Assembly: GCA_017311185.1 (NCBI GenBank)
Contig: JAESUZ010000761.1
Location: 939,001-1,003,000 of the forward strand
Direction of reading: 5' to 3'
DNA: 64,000 nt
DNA from: Proteles cristata cristata
Lineage: Eukaryota; Chordata; Mammalia; Carnivora; Hyaenidae
Part shown: one piece after another, positions 33,521 to 45,451 of the stretch
Position numbering within the stretch: the stretch's first letter is position 1
Layout: each line of letters begins with the position of its first letter
Notes under the pieces: model-generated
Database searches by the model: none
Seen by the model: the letters and a program-made list of their open reading frames with translations, nothing else
What the model was told of the DNA's origin: nothing
Translations under genes and position numbers: made by a program

Positions 33521-34955
33521 CTCTACCCTGGCTCTCGTGCTAGTGTGGCTTACAATACTCATAGGGACTTGTGATCCAGGTTTGGGGGACAGGAGATGAG
33601 TCTGTGAGCTGAGACTCAGTTTCCCCTGGCTGAGAAGGACCTGAAACATGATAGTGTCATCCATCCCACCCACACATACTGTTGGAGTGATATTGATGAA
33701 AAAGTTTTTTGTTTTTCTTTGTCTTTTGCTGGTTCAGCCAGTGGCTCTTCTTACTTCGGGGTAAGCCAGATTCAGCAGAAAAGCGGAGATAACGTTTTTG
33801 AGTATCAAGAATCAAGACTTCGGGGTTATAAGAAGCTGAGCTTTGAGTTTCAAAAGTGGCAGCCCTGGGCATACATAAAGTTCATGGCATTACCAAAAGG
33901 TTTGGAGACTAAGCAAGATCCAACAGCCATTTGCCCAGAAGCAGAGAAGGTCAGGCGTCTCTGGGCTGGGGGCCCACGCAGAGGGGCAGGGGAGGATGGA
34001 AACAGTTATGATGTAGGTCTTCACAGAGGTGAGTGGTGGCCAGAGCAATGGCCCTGTGCCCGCTCTGACAGTGCGTGTGGGTTGGGCGGGGGGAGCCTGG
34101 GGAATGTCTGTCTCTCACCCAGTACGGCACGGGAAGGGATGGTCACATGGAGTGGCTGGCAGAGGGACTGAGACGACCCTGCCAATGTCTCCCGCGTGCC
34201 TACGAAGAGGCCGAGAGAAGAGAGATGGAGACACTGGGTGAAGAGGGGGCTTCCAGGAGGCTTGGAGGGCACGTCTCCCGCCCAGAAGATGGAAGTGAGG
34301 CCATCTCAGCAGGTTCCAGAGAAGACCAGCTTGCTGCTGGCCCTGGCCCAGGCCTCGGAACTTTGTGAGCTCCCTTCCCCAGGAAGAGAAATAGAGACAC
34401 AGCCCAGAACAAGCAGTAGGGAGACTCTGATTGATTGTGATTAAGCCTCCCACCCAGAAGAACGGACACTTGAACTAGAAATTAAGCCTAGTTGTGAAAA
34501 ACTGAAGCTATGTTTCTGGCACACTCCACGGTGTGGACTGAGTGTCCCGCCTGCTTCCCTGCTGTTCCTAAAATGGCTTTGCGTGTCCAGCTCTGCTCTC
34601 GTGCACATTTCTGCACCAGAGAAGGAGGTTAATATGGTTCTTCAAGAGATATGGGGGAAGAGAGCCTGCAGCAGAGGTGCAATCTTCCTGTATATTCTGT
34701 ATCCTCTTCCAGGAAGCCCTCCAGTCTCCATCTTCTACCACCCAAGCCGTCCCTATCCCTCACCCCCTGCAGAAAAGCCTCCTAGTATTGATCTAGTGGG
34801 GGTGACGGTGCTTTGTACCTACTTCATAGTGACCCTCTATCAGCCCCCAACCAACAATGTAGCTGCCTTCACCATACCTGTCATGCACATAATTGTGTCT
34901 ACAGGGGTGGAAGTTCAAGAGTGTACTGTGCTGTCTAGGTACTTGCTGTCTTTGT
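33521..34955. other. Unique non-coding stretch
   Basis: Overlapping open frames of up to 150 codons on both strands show no recognisable signature. No SINE is present. Confidence 0.4.
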
Positions 34956-34957
34956 CC

Positions 34958-35195
34958 ATGATTCTTAGGACCAGAGTCTTGCAACCTTGGCACTACTGAC
35001 ATCTGGGTGGGACAAATCTTTATTGGGGGGGGCTGCCCTGTGCACCATAGGATGGTTAGCAGCTTCCCTGATCTCCACCTCCTGGATGCCAGTAGCAACC
35101 TCCCTATCAAGTTTTGACAACCAAAAATAACTCCAAACATTGTCGAATGTCCTGGAGGGAGGGGAGGATCACCCCAATGAAGAACCAGTGCTTAA
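34958..35195 (+). mobile_element. MER5A-type hAT DNA transposon
   Basis: TTGCAACCTTGGCACTACTG, CTGTGCACCATAGGATGGTT, GATGCCAGTAGCAACCTCCC and GAAGAACCAGTG give a near full-length MER5A with both ends present. Confidence 0.85.
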
Positions 35196-35274
35196 AACAT
35201 TGCATATAGGCCCCCCTGCATGCTCTAAAGTTGATGCTGGTGAAGATAGATGGCAAAATCTACCCAGAAAAATA

Positions 35275-35490
35275 GTGGTCTAGAAGTCAGAAGAGTTGGG
35301 GGTCAATTCTCACTTCCTACCTATGTGACCTTAAGTTATCTAACTTCTTTGAGCCTCAGTTTTCCCATATGTGTATTGGGGATGATAAATGAGGAAAGGC
35401 ATGTTTTCTGCTGTATCCCTAATATCTAGAATAGTACATAGGACATAGTAAGTGCTCAATAAAAATATGTTGACTGATTGACTGAGTCTG
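35275..35490 (+). repeat. MIR, near full length
   Basis: TATGTGACCTTAAGTTATCT, GAGCCTCAGTTTTCCCATAT and the ending CATAGTAAGTGCTCAATAAA match MIR. Confidence 0.75.
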
Positions 35491-35639
35491 TGTCCTGCCT
35501 CCCCTCCCAGGGCTTCTGCAGGCTGCAGATGAAAAAGTCTATGCACACTTGCATGACTGAGGGAAAGCTGAATAAGTTCTGTGAGCTGTTCCAGTGTCAA
35601 TTTCCTGGCTGTGCTAGTATATGAAACTTACACAGGAGA

Positions 35640-35750
35640 TTACCATGGGGACAGACTGGGTGAAGGACACACAAGACCTCCCTGTAATTTTTTTTTTTTT
35701 GCAATTTCCTGTGAATCTGTTATTATTTCAAAACAAACATTTCAACCTAA
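35640..35750 (+). repeat. L1 3' tip, old
   Basis: GCAATTTCCTGTGAATCTGT followed by TATTATTTCAAAACAAACA resembles an old L1 3' end. Confidence 0.45.
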
Positions 35751-35798
35751 ATAGAATAAATACATAGGGACACAATGGAAATAAGAATTCCCCAAAAC

Positions 35799-36005
35799 GG
35801 GGCACCTGGGTGGCTCAGTTGGTTACGTGTCCAACTTTAGCTCTGGTCATGATCTCGCAGTTGGTGAGTTCAAGCCCCGCGTCGGGCTCTGTGCTGACAG
35901 CTCAGAGCCTGGAGCCTGCTTCGGATTCTGTGTCTCCCTCTCTCTCTGTTCCTCCCCTGCTCATGCTCTGTCTCTCTCACAAAAATAAATAAACATTAAA
36001 AAAGC
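35799..36005 (+). mobile_element. Felid tRNA-Lys SINE
   Basis: A complete copy with head GGGGCACCTGGGTGGCTCAG and tail AAAAATAAATAAACATTAAA. The TSD is not clear. Confidence 0.95.
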
Positions 36006-36363
36006 ACGTGCAGCATAAAAATAGTTAAATCCCCCCAGATCAGTAGAGGAGGGGAGAGGGATCACTAACTCGAGCTGGCAGGAAATGGAACTGTTTCCCA
36101 TGACTCAGCCTGATTTATCTCAGGAGCTCCTATTCTGCCCGGTGGCAGGAATGTTACCCTCCCCCCTCTGATGCGGTTGCACCTGAATTCTGCAGCCTCC
36201 TGCCAAAGCCCCCAGGGGCACATCTGGAGCAGATGCCCCCCATCCCTGTTCCCAGACTGGCTGCTGAGCCTGAGGGAAGCTGGCGGGACCAATGAGTCAC
36301 TACCTGGTGTCCTCGGATTCACATGGAGTCCACAGATACATTTTATTTGACCCATACGGTATT

Positions 36364-36593
36364 AAAAAAAAATTTTAATGCTTATTTTTGAGAGCGAGAG
36401 TGAGAGAGAGAGAGAGAGAGGGAGAGAGGGTCAGGGGAGGGGCAGAGAGAGAGGGAGACACAGACTCTGAAGCAGGCTCCAGGCTCCGAGCTGTCAGCAC
36501 AGAGCCCAGTGCGGGGCTTGAACTCATGAACCGCGAGATCATGACCTGAGCTGAGGTTGGATGCTTAACTGACTGAGCCGCCCAGGTGCCCCC
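36364..36593 (-). mobile_element. Felid tRNA-Lys SINE
   Basis: Flanks are TGACCCATACGGTATT (36348-36363) and TGACCCATATAGTATT (36594-36609), differing at two bases. A GA microsatellite lies in the body at about 36396-36420. Confidence 0.95.
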
Positions 36594-37317
36594 TGACCCA
36601 TATAGTATTTTAAAACATGAGTTGCCAATATTTGGAATGGGAATTTTCACATAAGATATTGGAAAGAAAAAAAGGATTTATTAAAAATAGTAAAGATTTT
36701 CATGTCTTGTAAACAATAACAACAGCAACAGAATCTGGACGCCTGGAGCAGATCACTCTGGACACACACCCGGGCGGGGGGATGATGCCCCGGACCCCAC
36801 TGTGTGGTGGCTGCCCCTGTCCACCAGCCACGCCCCCAGGGGGTCAGCCACACTTTCCATCCGGCACCTCCTGTGAACACCGGGCCTAGATTCGCTCATT
36901 TGCCAAATCGGCCTGGCTCACACAGACACTTGAATCGGCCACCTCCACTTTCTCCTATTTCTGTGTCACTTTTGGGTCCCCGGGGCCCATTTTTCTCCTA
37001 CTCCTTGCTGGGGTGAGGAGAACATTGGGGAGCTGTCTCAGACTCGTTTGCCTAGATCTATCAATGGCCATTCAGTCCAGGGTCTTGCCGCCCTCCCTGG
37101 CCCCACACGGAAAAGGGACACAGTGGGACATAGCCCAGGATGCTCGTTCTCAGTGTTCCTTGCTTCCTTTCAGACTCTCCCTCCTCTCCTGATCTGGGAA
37201 CCTTCATTTTGCCCTAAGAGGCAGGAATCCTTGCTAGCCCAGCATCCGTGACCTTCTCCCCACTTTGTCCCCTCCCCGCCCCCCCCATTCTATTTTCTCT
37301 ACACAACAGTCCTTTCT

Positions 37318-37567
37318 TTTTTTTTTTTTTAAATTTTTTTACATTTACTTACTTTTTTTTTTTAATGTTTTATTTATTTCTAGGAGAGAGAGAGACAGCG
37401 TGAGCAGGGGAGGGTCAGAGAGAGAGGGAGTCACAGACTGAAACAGGCTCCAGGCTCTGAGCTGGCAGTCAGCACAGAGCCCGACGCGGGGCTCGAACCC
37501 ATGAATCGCGAGATCATGACCCAAGCGAAAGTCGGACGCTTAACCGACTAAGCCACCCAGGCGCCCC
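37318..37567 (-). mobile_element. Felid SINE, young subfamily
   Basis: The 16-base TSD CACAACAGTCCTTTCT is perfect at 37302-37317 and 37568-37583. It has a long T-rich tail. Confidence 0.98.
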
Positions 37568-37754
37568 CACAACAGTCCTTTCTGTTTCTTTGGATTTCCC
37601 AGGCTTTCAAAATCCAAAAGCCAGGATTGTTTGGTTCTCTTTTTTCAGTGCGTCATCCCTTCCTGGAGGCAAAGGATAACAGCTGCCTGAATTTGGGGGG
37701 ATGGAGAGGCTCTTGAAGCAGTAACAAAAACCGGGAATAAAAAACCCTGCATCT

Positions 37755-37895
37755 TTCTACATGCCAGGTGCCGGGCTAAGCTCTTCACAGGCGTTGTTAC
37801 CTCATTTCAACCTCAAACTGGAAATGAGGCTGAGATGAAGTCTTTGTCCAAAGGCAGCAGCTAAGGAGGGGGCCTAGCTGAGACGGGAACTCAGA
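37755..37895 (-). repeat. MIR, reversed
   Basis: TACATGCCAGGTGCCGGGCT and CTGGAAATGAGGCTGAGATG are the reverse of the MIR 3' half. Confidence 0.6.
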
Positions 37896-37899
37896 GTAC

Positions 37900-38595
37900 A
37901 CCCCCCCAGTCACCCAGTTTTCCCAGAGGTATGGCCTGACTTCACCTCCAACCTTTCTGCTTCATGCACGCCTGTCAGAGGCCAGTGGGAATCCCTACCT
38001 GGGAGAAACTGAAAGGCCATTGGTCTAGATTTTCCTAAGACCCGCCTATCCCCCGGCTGATTGGCAGAGTGGCTGTGACTGACAGGTTGCTGATCACGGG
38101 CCCAGGGCAATCTATTGACCTCCACCACCGCACACCCCACTCTAACCGCAGCATGAGAGTCCAGTCAGGACAGATCGACTCCCTGGAGAACAGAGATAAA
38201 AATGGAAGGAAAAAAACAAGAGGTTGAGTCAGAAAGTTGGCAAATCCAGTTAGAGGAAAAAGTAGATGCTGGCCGCTGTCAATTTGTAAGTCAGCAGCCT
38301 GTCTTGCAAGCTGGTGACATCCACCTTGGGTAGCGTCTGAGCCAGGTTGGGACAGCACCACCCAGCTAACTGGCCGTCTGTTTGACCAGAGGGAGCGAAG
38401 GTTTTTGTTTCGTTTTGTCTTTACTTCAATGTAATTCAATTGTTTAAAAAAGAAATTGTATGAACTGAGATTGAGATATTTTCCTGCTAGCAACTTAACC
38501 CTTTCTTTCATCTACACTGCCTCTTAGCTAACGCCAGGCACCATTCAAAATGCTGGCACTTAACTTTAAGGTTGTCCTATACGAAGTAGTCTAGC
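37900..38595. other. Unique stretch with a chance open frame
   Basis: A 158-codon open frame on the minus strand (38035-38511) has no recognisable motif and no splice support. I treat it as non-coding. Confidence 0.4.
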
Positions 38596-38599
38596 TCAA

Positions 38600-38820
38600 T
38601 GCTTGGGCACGTGGCTCTACAGCTGGTTACTGGGTTCAAATTCTGGCTCTGTAGTCACCCTGCAGCTCCTTGGATAAGTCAGTCTTGTGGACCCTCAGCT
38701 TCCTCATCTGTACAGTGGGGTTAGTTATAGTCCTGACCAAGTCGATGCCTGGTGCATCAATGTCAAGTGCAGTAAGTAACGCATGGCCCGTAAGTGCTGT
38801 AAAAGGAGGATCTTATTATT
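38600..38820 (+). repeat. MIR
   Basis: GGGTTCAAATTCTGGCTCTG, TCAGCTTCCTCATCTGTACA and GTAACGCATGGCCCGTAAGT run in MIR order. Confidence 0.7.
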
Positions 38821-39435
38821 GAAGAATCCCCCCCCCCCAGTGCGAATGAAACTGTCTTGGGTCAGGGAGGGGTGGGGTAATAGCGTCGCTGCTCTTGAGG
38901 CTGGGGTCACTCGCAGACCTGTGGTCAGAGGGTCAAGAAAATAGTCCTGCCAGTTGAACTCGACTCTCCAGAGTCTCTGCTGGCACCGGAGAAGCAGCTG
39001 TGGGACTGACCCCGTGAGCCCGAGAGGCCAGGAGGGAGGTGCCAGGCTGGGATTTTCTCTCCCGCTCATCCTGAAGGAACACTGTTGGGGCAGGAGAGCG
39101 AAGGGTGGAGAAATGAGGCCCACTCAGAGGGCTTGGCTCACAGGAAAGGCGTAGAGGCGGGAAGGGGAGGGGAGTGGAGGAGCACCAGCAGCCTGGGCCA
39201 GAAGCAGCTGGCCCTGTGTCATCTTGGCTTCTGGGGACCGGGCTGATCAGAAGGAGGAAGTCGTGGCCAGACGTGCTGAGGTCTGAGTTAATGCCTTGTG
39301 GGCTGCTGGAGGAGGTGGGAACCGCTACCCAATCTCATGGAAATCCCCCACTGATGGGTGGCGGGTCCCCCTGTGCTGGAACTCTCCTCTGGCTCCAGCC
39401 TTTTACTTGTCTGTCTGTCTGTCTTCCTTCTTTCT

Positions 39436-40200
39436 TTTTCTTTAATCAAGGTGTAATTTACATTTAGTGAAGTGCAATACTCTTAAGTGGACAGCTCCAT
39501 GGGTTTCTACCTATGTATGTACCTATGCAGTTACCACCCAGATCAAAATCTAAGCATTCCCAGAACCCAGGAAGGCTGCCCCAAACCCTCTCCTGGTTCA
39601 AGTCTCCCCAAAGCCACCCCAGTTCTAACCTTTATCACCTTCAACTACTGTTGCCTATTTTTGAACTTCAAATGCAAAGAATCAAACAGTATGTATCCTT
39701 TTGTGACCAACTTCTTTCTTTCATCATTCTATCTGGGTTTTTGTGACCTGTCCTCCTCCGTTCTTCTTCACTGTTGTATAATATTCCACTGGATGAATAT
39801 CCCATAATTTGTGTTTTAATTTGGTACCTTTCTGGCTTGGGACTGTTATGAATAAAGTAGCTGTGAACGTTTTTGCACCTGGCTATTGGTGCATAGAAGC
39901 CCTCATTTCTGTCAGGCATACAGAAGTGGGCCCAGCCCTTTTATTTTTATTATTATTATTAATATTTATTTTTGAGAGAGAGATGGTGAGACAGAGCACA
40001 AGTGGGGGAGGGGCAGAGAGAGAGACACACACACATAGAATCAGAAGCAGGCTCCAGGCTCTGAGCTGTCAGCACAAAGCCCGACGCAGAACTCAAACCC
40101 ACAAACCATGAGATCATGACCTGAGCTGAAGTTGGATGCTCAACTGACTGAGCTACCCAGGCACTCTGGTTCCAGCCCTTTTAGACATTCTTTAAGAACA
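39436..40200 (-). mobile_element. Old L1 3' region, reversed, broken by the SINE stack
   Basis: CAAGGTGTAATTTACATTTA, TCATTCTATCTGGGTTTTTG, TGTATAATATTCCACTGGAT, GAATAAAGTAGCTGTGAACG and CTCATTTCTGTCAGGCATAC follow a reversed old L1 3' end. No open frame survives. Confidence 0.7.
39944..40169 (-). mobile_element. Felid SINE, first of the 40-kb stack
   Basis: The TSD CCAGCCCTTTTA lies at 39932-39943 and 40172-40183. Confidence 0.95.
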
Positions 40201-40408
40201 ATTTTTTAAAACATTTATTCATTTTTTGAGAGACAGAGACAGTATGAGTGGGGGAGGAGCAGAGAAAGAGGAAACACAGAATCCGAAGCAGGCTCCAGGC
40301 TCTGAGCTGTCAGCACAGAGCCCGGCATGGGGCTTGAACTTAAGGGCTGTGAGATCATGACCTGAGTGGAACTCAGATGCTTAACTAACTGAGCCCCCCA
40401 GGCGCCCC
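40190..40408 (-). mobile_element. Felid SINE, second of the 40-kb stack
   Basis: The target TTAGACATT lies at 40181-40189 and 40409-40417, directly beside the first SINE's right duplication. Confidence 0.92.
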
Positions 40409-40416
40409 TTAGACAT

Positions 40417-40653
40417 TTTTTTTTAATTTTTTAATGTTTTTTATTTATATCTAGGAGAGAGAGAGAGAGAGAGAGGGAGACAGCGTGAGCAGGGGAGGGT
40501 CAGAGAGAGAGGGAGTCACAGACTGAAACAGGCTCCAGGCTCTGAGCTGGCAGTCAGCACAGAGCCCGACGCGGGGCTCGAACCCACGAACCGTGAGATC
40601 ATGACCTAAGCGAAAGTCAGATGCTTAACCGACTAAGCTACCCAGGCGCCCCA
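40417..40653 (-). mobile_element. Felid SINE, young subfamily, third of the stack
   Basis: The TSD GCCCCTTAGACAT lies at 40404-40416 and 40654-40666. The left copy takes its first five bases from the head of the second SINE, so this copy inserted later across that junction. Confidence 0.95.
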
Positions 40654-40688
40654 GCCCCTTAGACATACTTTCAGAAAATGCTCCAACA

Positions 40689-40892
40689 GGGGGCGCCGGG
40701 GTGGCTCAGTCAGTTGAGCTTCCGAGTCTTGATTTCTGCTCAGGTCATGATCTCATGGTCGTGGTATCGAGCCCTATGTCAGGCTCTGTGCTCACCATGG
40801 AGCCTGCTTGGGATTCTCTCTCTCTCTTTCTCTCTCTGCTGTTCCCCTGCTTACACTCTTTCTCTCTTAAAAAAAAAAAAATTAAAAAAGAA
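40689..40892 (+). mobile_element. Felid SINE, fourth of the stack, opposite strand
   Basis: Flanks are AGAAAATGCTCCAACA (40673-40688) and AGAAAATGTTCCAAGA (40893-40908), differing at two bases. It faces the third copy across about 35 bases. Confidence 0.94.
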
Positions 40893-41192
40893 AGAAAATG
40901 TTCCAAGATAAGGGAATAGGGAACTAGTGTGTTTCCTCCACGCCTCTCCCCTTCCTCTGCACAGCTGCCTGGGGGTTGCAGGCATGAGAGTCTGAGAAAG
41001 AGAAAGGAGACAGAGGGCACAGCACCCCAGCAGCCACATGCAGAAGATGTAAAAATATGTGGGCCACTTGCCAACAGCATTTCCCCTTTAAAAATGTCAT
41101 CTGACCTTATGCTGGAAACATACATGGAGATTTTCTGAAACTTGGAAGCAAGTTTTACTCATTCTCCTGCTGATGGTGCCTGTTGAAGTCTT

Positions 41193-41401
41193 TTTTTAAA
41201 AAAATTTTAATGTATTATTGAGACAGAGAGAAACAGAGCACGAGTGGGGGAGGGGCAGAGAGAGAGGGAGACACAGAATCGGAAGCAGGCTCCAGGCTCT
41301 GAGCTGTCAGCACAGAGCCCAACACGGGGCTCAAACCCATGAGGTTCAGGACCCGAGCTGAAGTCAGACGCTTAACCGACTGAGCCACCCAGGTGCCCCA
41401 T
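41193..41401 (-). mobile_element. Felid tRNA-Lys SINE
   Basis: The 17-base TSD GTGCCTGTTGAAGTCTT is perfect at 41176-41192 and 41402-41418. Confidence 0.97.
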
Positions 41402-41418
41402 GTGCCTGTTGAAGTCTT

Positions 41419-42200
41419 GAATGTAGTGAGTGGGGTATCCTAGCTAATCTGGGCAGGGCTGATCTGATCAGCTGAAAGGCCTTAAAAGCAGAGCTGAGGT
41501 TTTCCTGATGAAAGATAAGCCCAAGGAAAGATAAGCCCAAGCTGTCTCCTCACCCCCCACCCCTGCTGCCTGAGACTGTTAACCTGCCCTTCCCAATGGC
41601 CCGCCCACCCCCCTGACAGAGTTCGCCTCAACAGCCCCTCAAACTCCTTGCAATAAATTCCTGAATAGATGCCTTCTACTGGTGCTGGGTCCCTGGACGG
41701 ACCCTGAGCTATAAGCCCGCGTCTCGCACACGTGGCAGGGCCTTGGTCAGCTGTATGGCTCAGTTACTTCAGCTCTCAGCTCTGAAGTCCTGTGGTTCTA
41801 GGATTAGGTTGGTGGAAACCGAGTCCCAGGTGGGGGTGGGGAATGAGAGTTTCTGCTCAGAGGAGAGACCAGGTGCAGATGGAATGTTGTGACTTTAGGT
41901 ACTTGAGGGCTGGGGCTGCAGTTGCTCCTCGCTTCCTGGCGGCCTTTGATTTCCACCTGTCTGATGTCCTTTGGGGGGGGGTCCCTCATCTTCTCTCTGT
42001 GTGCAGAGAGGAAGGTGATTGCGGCCTCTGCTCTCCCTCAGCCACTGTGGTGGGCACATGGCCCAGGCCTCGCCAATCGGATGCTTCCCCTCTGCATCTG
42101 AATTTGAGCAGACCCATCCATTCAGCAATGTCCTGGGAGCTCCTTCCAGTAAGTTCCCTCTTGAAAAGGCCGGCATAGCTGGCTTCTGCTACTGATTTCC
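41419..42200. other. Unique stretch, possible LTR relic
   Basis: A 16-base unit GAAAGATAAGCCCAAG is duplicated near 41511-41541. CTTGCAATAAATTCCTGAAT resembles an LTR polyadenylation region, but I cannot name the family. No gene is seen. Confidence 0.35.
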
Positions 42201-42204
42201 TTCT

Positions 42205-42325
42205 TTCCACTAAAATGTAAACCCCAGGGCAGCGGAGACTATCTGGCCCAGGGCAATATCCCCAGTGCCTAAAACAGTGCCTGGCACCTAGCAGGTACTC
42301 AATTAAATGTTTGTTGAATCAATAG
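42205..42325 (+). repeat. L2 3' end fragment
   Basis: AATATCCCCAGTGCCTAAAA, CAGTGCCTGGCACCTAGCAG and AATGTTTGTTGAATCAATAG match the L2 3' end. Confidence 0.65.
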
Positions 42326-42497
42326 ACAATAGTCCTGAGGGGGAGGCTGATTCCAGAACAATGGCTAGTAATTCAATCTCATGAGGCAGATTTGGGGGGT
42401 TTCTTTCCTGAAAAGTGGGATAATGTTACCTATCTCTCGAGGTTACCGTGGCAAAATAAGTTAGTATCATTGAAATACTTACAATAAGGCCTAGAGT

Positions 42498-42710
42498 AGG
42501 GGCGCCTGGGTGGCCCAGTCGGTGAAGCATCCGAATCTCGATTTCGGCTCTGGTCATGATCTCATGAGTATGAGATGGAGGCCCACGTTTGGTTCTGCGC
42601 TGAGCATGGAGACTGCTTAGGATGCTCTGTCTCCTTCCCTCTCTGCCCCTCTCCTGCTTACACTCGCTCACTCTCTCTCTCAAAATAAATACATAAAAAT
42701 GAAAAGAAAA
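42498..42710 (+). mobile_element. Felid SINE, diverged middle
   Basis: The head GGGGCGCCTGGGTGGCCCAG is good, but the B-box region has decayed to GAGTATGAGATGGAGGCCC. The TSD is unclear. Confidence 0.9.
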
Positions 42711-42714
42711 AAGT

Positions 42715-43480
42715 CCCAGTGTACAGGAAACACTATAAAATTAGTGCTTATTGGTAAAACAGATGATCAACCATTGTTTTGAGCAGGGCATCATCTACCA
42801 TCTTTAATCAGGGCTCACCAGGTTCTGTGCTAAAATCCCGATACACGAGACCTCGTTATTTTTCACACCTTAAAGCTTTCAACCAAAAAACAGGCTACCT
42901 TGTGAGGAAGTTGGAGGATGCATTCGCTCACCATCCGTCCTCTGCCTTCCTTCCTGGAGGAAGACACCCCAGGCTTTGGTGGGTGCAGCTGGCCACAGCA
43001 GGCAGGAAGGATGGTCCCGTTGCCCTCTCTGTGCCTCCAGAGGAATCGGAGGCAGCCCCAGCTGTGTTGGTTGCTGTCAGAGCCCAGGGTCCGGAAGTTC
43101 CAGAAGTTTCCAGTTAACACACAATCCAAAATAGGATGACCAACCTGCACTGGTCTGCTGAGACATGCTTAGTTTCAGCTCTGAAAGTCCTGTATCTCGG
43201 GAGCCCCCCTCAGTCCTGGGGAAACTGGGACCGTCAGTCATCATAATCCAAGATGACTAGAGGTGTCCTGACCTGTGAGCAGTTCTCGGCAATGGAGAAT
43301 AAGCATAGCCAGGCAGGTCGCTGGCACCCTGGAAACTGGTGATCAGGTGGCAATTCCCTCATCACCGGTAGGGAGCTCAGGGGCAAGAGTCCAGCACGGG
43401 TACTGTCCATGGTGAGCTTGGGTATCAGGTATCATAATAGGGTGTCTTTGTCATTTGCAAGTCAAAAAACAAAACAAAAC
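42715..43480. other. Unique non-coding stretch
   Basis: No recognisable exon. Open frames of up to 112 codons on both strands lack signatures. Confidence 0.4.
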
Positions 43481-43481
43481 A

Positions 43482-43681
43482 GGGGAGCCCGAGTGGCTTA
43501 GTCGGTTAAGCGTCCGACGACTTTCGCTCAGGTCATGATCTCGCGGTTCGTGGGTTCGAGCCCCGCGTCGGGCTCTGTGCTGACTGCCAGCTCAGAGCCT
43601 GGAGCCTGTTTCAGTCTGTGACTCCCTCTCTCTCTGATCCTCCCCTGCTCACGCTGTCTCTCTCTCTCTCTCCTAGAAATA
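43482..43681 (+). mobile_element. Felid SINE, young subfamily
   Basis: It is flanked on both sides by (CAAAA)n. The right tract extends to about 43710, consistent with a duplicated A-rich target. Confidence 0.93.
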
Positions 43682-44383
43682 ACAAAACAAAACAAAACAA
43701 AACAAAACACCAATTGACTTAAGCAGGAAAGAGAATGTGAAGTCCAGGACAGTAACAGCTTCAAGTACGGCAGGATCCAGATCCAGGTGAATGAATGACG
43801 TCCTCCAGATAAGGTCTCTCTCCATCTTTTGGCTTTACTTGTTTTCTGTGCTGCCTTACTTGCAAGCAGCTTCTCTCTCACTTTGGTGATTCTGTCTGTG
43901 TAAAGCTGACACCCTCTCAGGTATAAGGGGAAAGTGGGTGAGTCTCTGGGCCAACAAGTTCAAGTAAGATCACTTTTGGCTCTGACTGGGTCACATGCTC
44001 ACTGCGGAACCAATCAGTGGGGGGCAGGGAGGGGAATGAAGCACTACTCTGATTGGCTTAGTGTCGCTCGCATGAGCTGCCCAAATCAGAGGGTCCTGCA
44101 CCCGGGTTATGGGGACAAGTGAACTGAACTTGCCCCCGTGACCAAATACAAATGGGCATAGGAATAATGATATCACCAACACCAATAATAACGTCAGCCA
44201 GCATTTACATAGGGCTCGCTAGGCTCTCAGCAGTGACAGGGAGGGAGGAAGTCTGGGAACGAGGCTGGATACCTCCATCAAGCTCTCTGGGGAAATGCTT
44301 ACATTGGGTGGGGAGTTGGATTAAAAAATCAGTGAGGTTTGATCTTGGCTGCATGTTAGGAACACCTTTTAAAGGCAAACACA

Positions 44384-44595
44384 GGGGCGCCTGGGTGGCT
44401 TAGTCGGTTAAGCGTCCGACTTTCGCTTGGGTCATGATCTCGCGGTTAGTGGGTTCGAGCCCCGCGTCGGGCTCTGTGCTGACTGCCAGCTCAGAGCCTG
44501 GAGCCTGTTTCAGTCTGTGACTCCCTCTCTCTCTGACCCTCCCTGCTCATGCTGTCTCTCTCTCTCTCCTAGAAATAAAAAAAAATAATAATAAT
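44384..44595 (+). mobile_element. Felid SINE, young subfamily
   Basis: The TSD AAAGGCAAACACA is perfect at 44371-44383 and 44596-44608. The tail ends in (AAT)n. Confidence 0.98.
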
Positions 44596-44609
44596 AAAGG
44601 CAAACACAA

Positions 44610-44820
44610 GCTCCATCTCAGGACAATTGAATAGTAATCTCTAGGGGCGGGACCCTAACATCAGGGTGTAAAAACCACTCCAGGTGTTTCTACCGTGCCC
44701 TACCTCCAGGATTAAGAATGACTTAGTTCAGTGTGTCTAGGGTGGAGCATCTGTGTTTTAAATACCCATTCAGGTGTTTCCTATGCTTGAGGATCCTTGA
44801 ACGAGGGCCCCGCTTTCCAT
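44610..44820 (+). repeat. hAT-type DNA transposon remnant
   Basis: GGAGCATCTGTGTTTTAAAT then CATTCAGGTGTTTCCTATGC resembles common hAT-Charlie-like non-autonomous elements. The subfamily is unknown. Confidence 0.45.
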
Positions 44821-44989
44821 CATGGCTTGGCACCCTGAGATCAACAGATAAGGCTGCTCCTGGCTTGAGGGGACTGATCGGGGTGCACCCGCTGGCCTTC
44901 TGAAGGCTGACGGGGTGAATCTCTCAGGACCCTTTCACCACTCGGCAATGGGAACTTAATCCAAGTTCTCTTTTATGAATCTCTGAATC

Positions 44990-45013
44990 TTTTTTAAAAA
45001 ATATTTTTTATGT

Positions 45014-45044
<31 letters not shown>

Positions 45045-45451
45045 TTTTTTAATGTTTTATTTATGTTTAGGAGGGAGAGAGACAGAGACAGAGAGTGAGC
45101 AGGGGAGGGTCAGAGAGAGAGGGAGTCACAGACTGAAATAGGCTTCAGGCTCTGAGCTGGCAGTCAGCACAGAGCCCGACGCGGGGCCGAACCCATGAAC
45201 CGCGAGATCATGACCTAAGCGAAAAGTCGGACGCGTTACACTAAGCCACCCAGCCCCCTATTTTATTTATTTTTGAGAGTGAGAGAGACAGAGCGTGAGC
45301 AGGGGAAGGGCAGAGAGAAAGGGAGACACATAGTCCCAAGCAGGCTCCAGGCTCTGAGCTGTCAGCACAGAGCCCGACACGGGGCTTGAACTCACGAACT
45401 GAGAGATCATGCCCTGAGCTGAAGTCGGGTGGTTAACTGACTGAGTCACCC
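44990..45451 (-). mobile_element. Felid SINE carrying a second SINE in its tail
   Basis: Outer flanks TGAATCTCTGAATC (44976-44989) and TGAATCGCTGAATC (45452-45465) differ at one base. The outer copy is split: its tail lies at 44990-45045 and its body and head at about 45260-45451. Confidence 0.9.
45047..45259 (-). mobile_element. Felid SINE, young type, nested
   Basis: It was inserted into the T-rich (TTTA)n tail of the outer SINE. The head is damaged (GTTACACTAAGCCACCCAGC), with short deletions that remove part of the A box. Confidence 0.9.
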
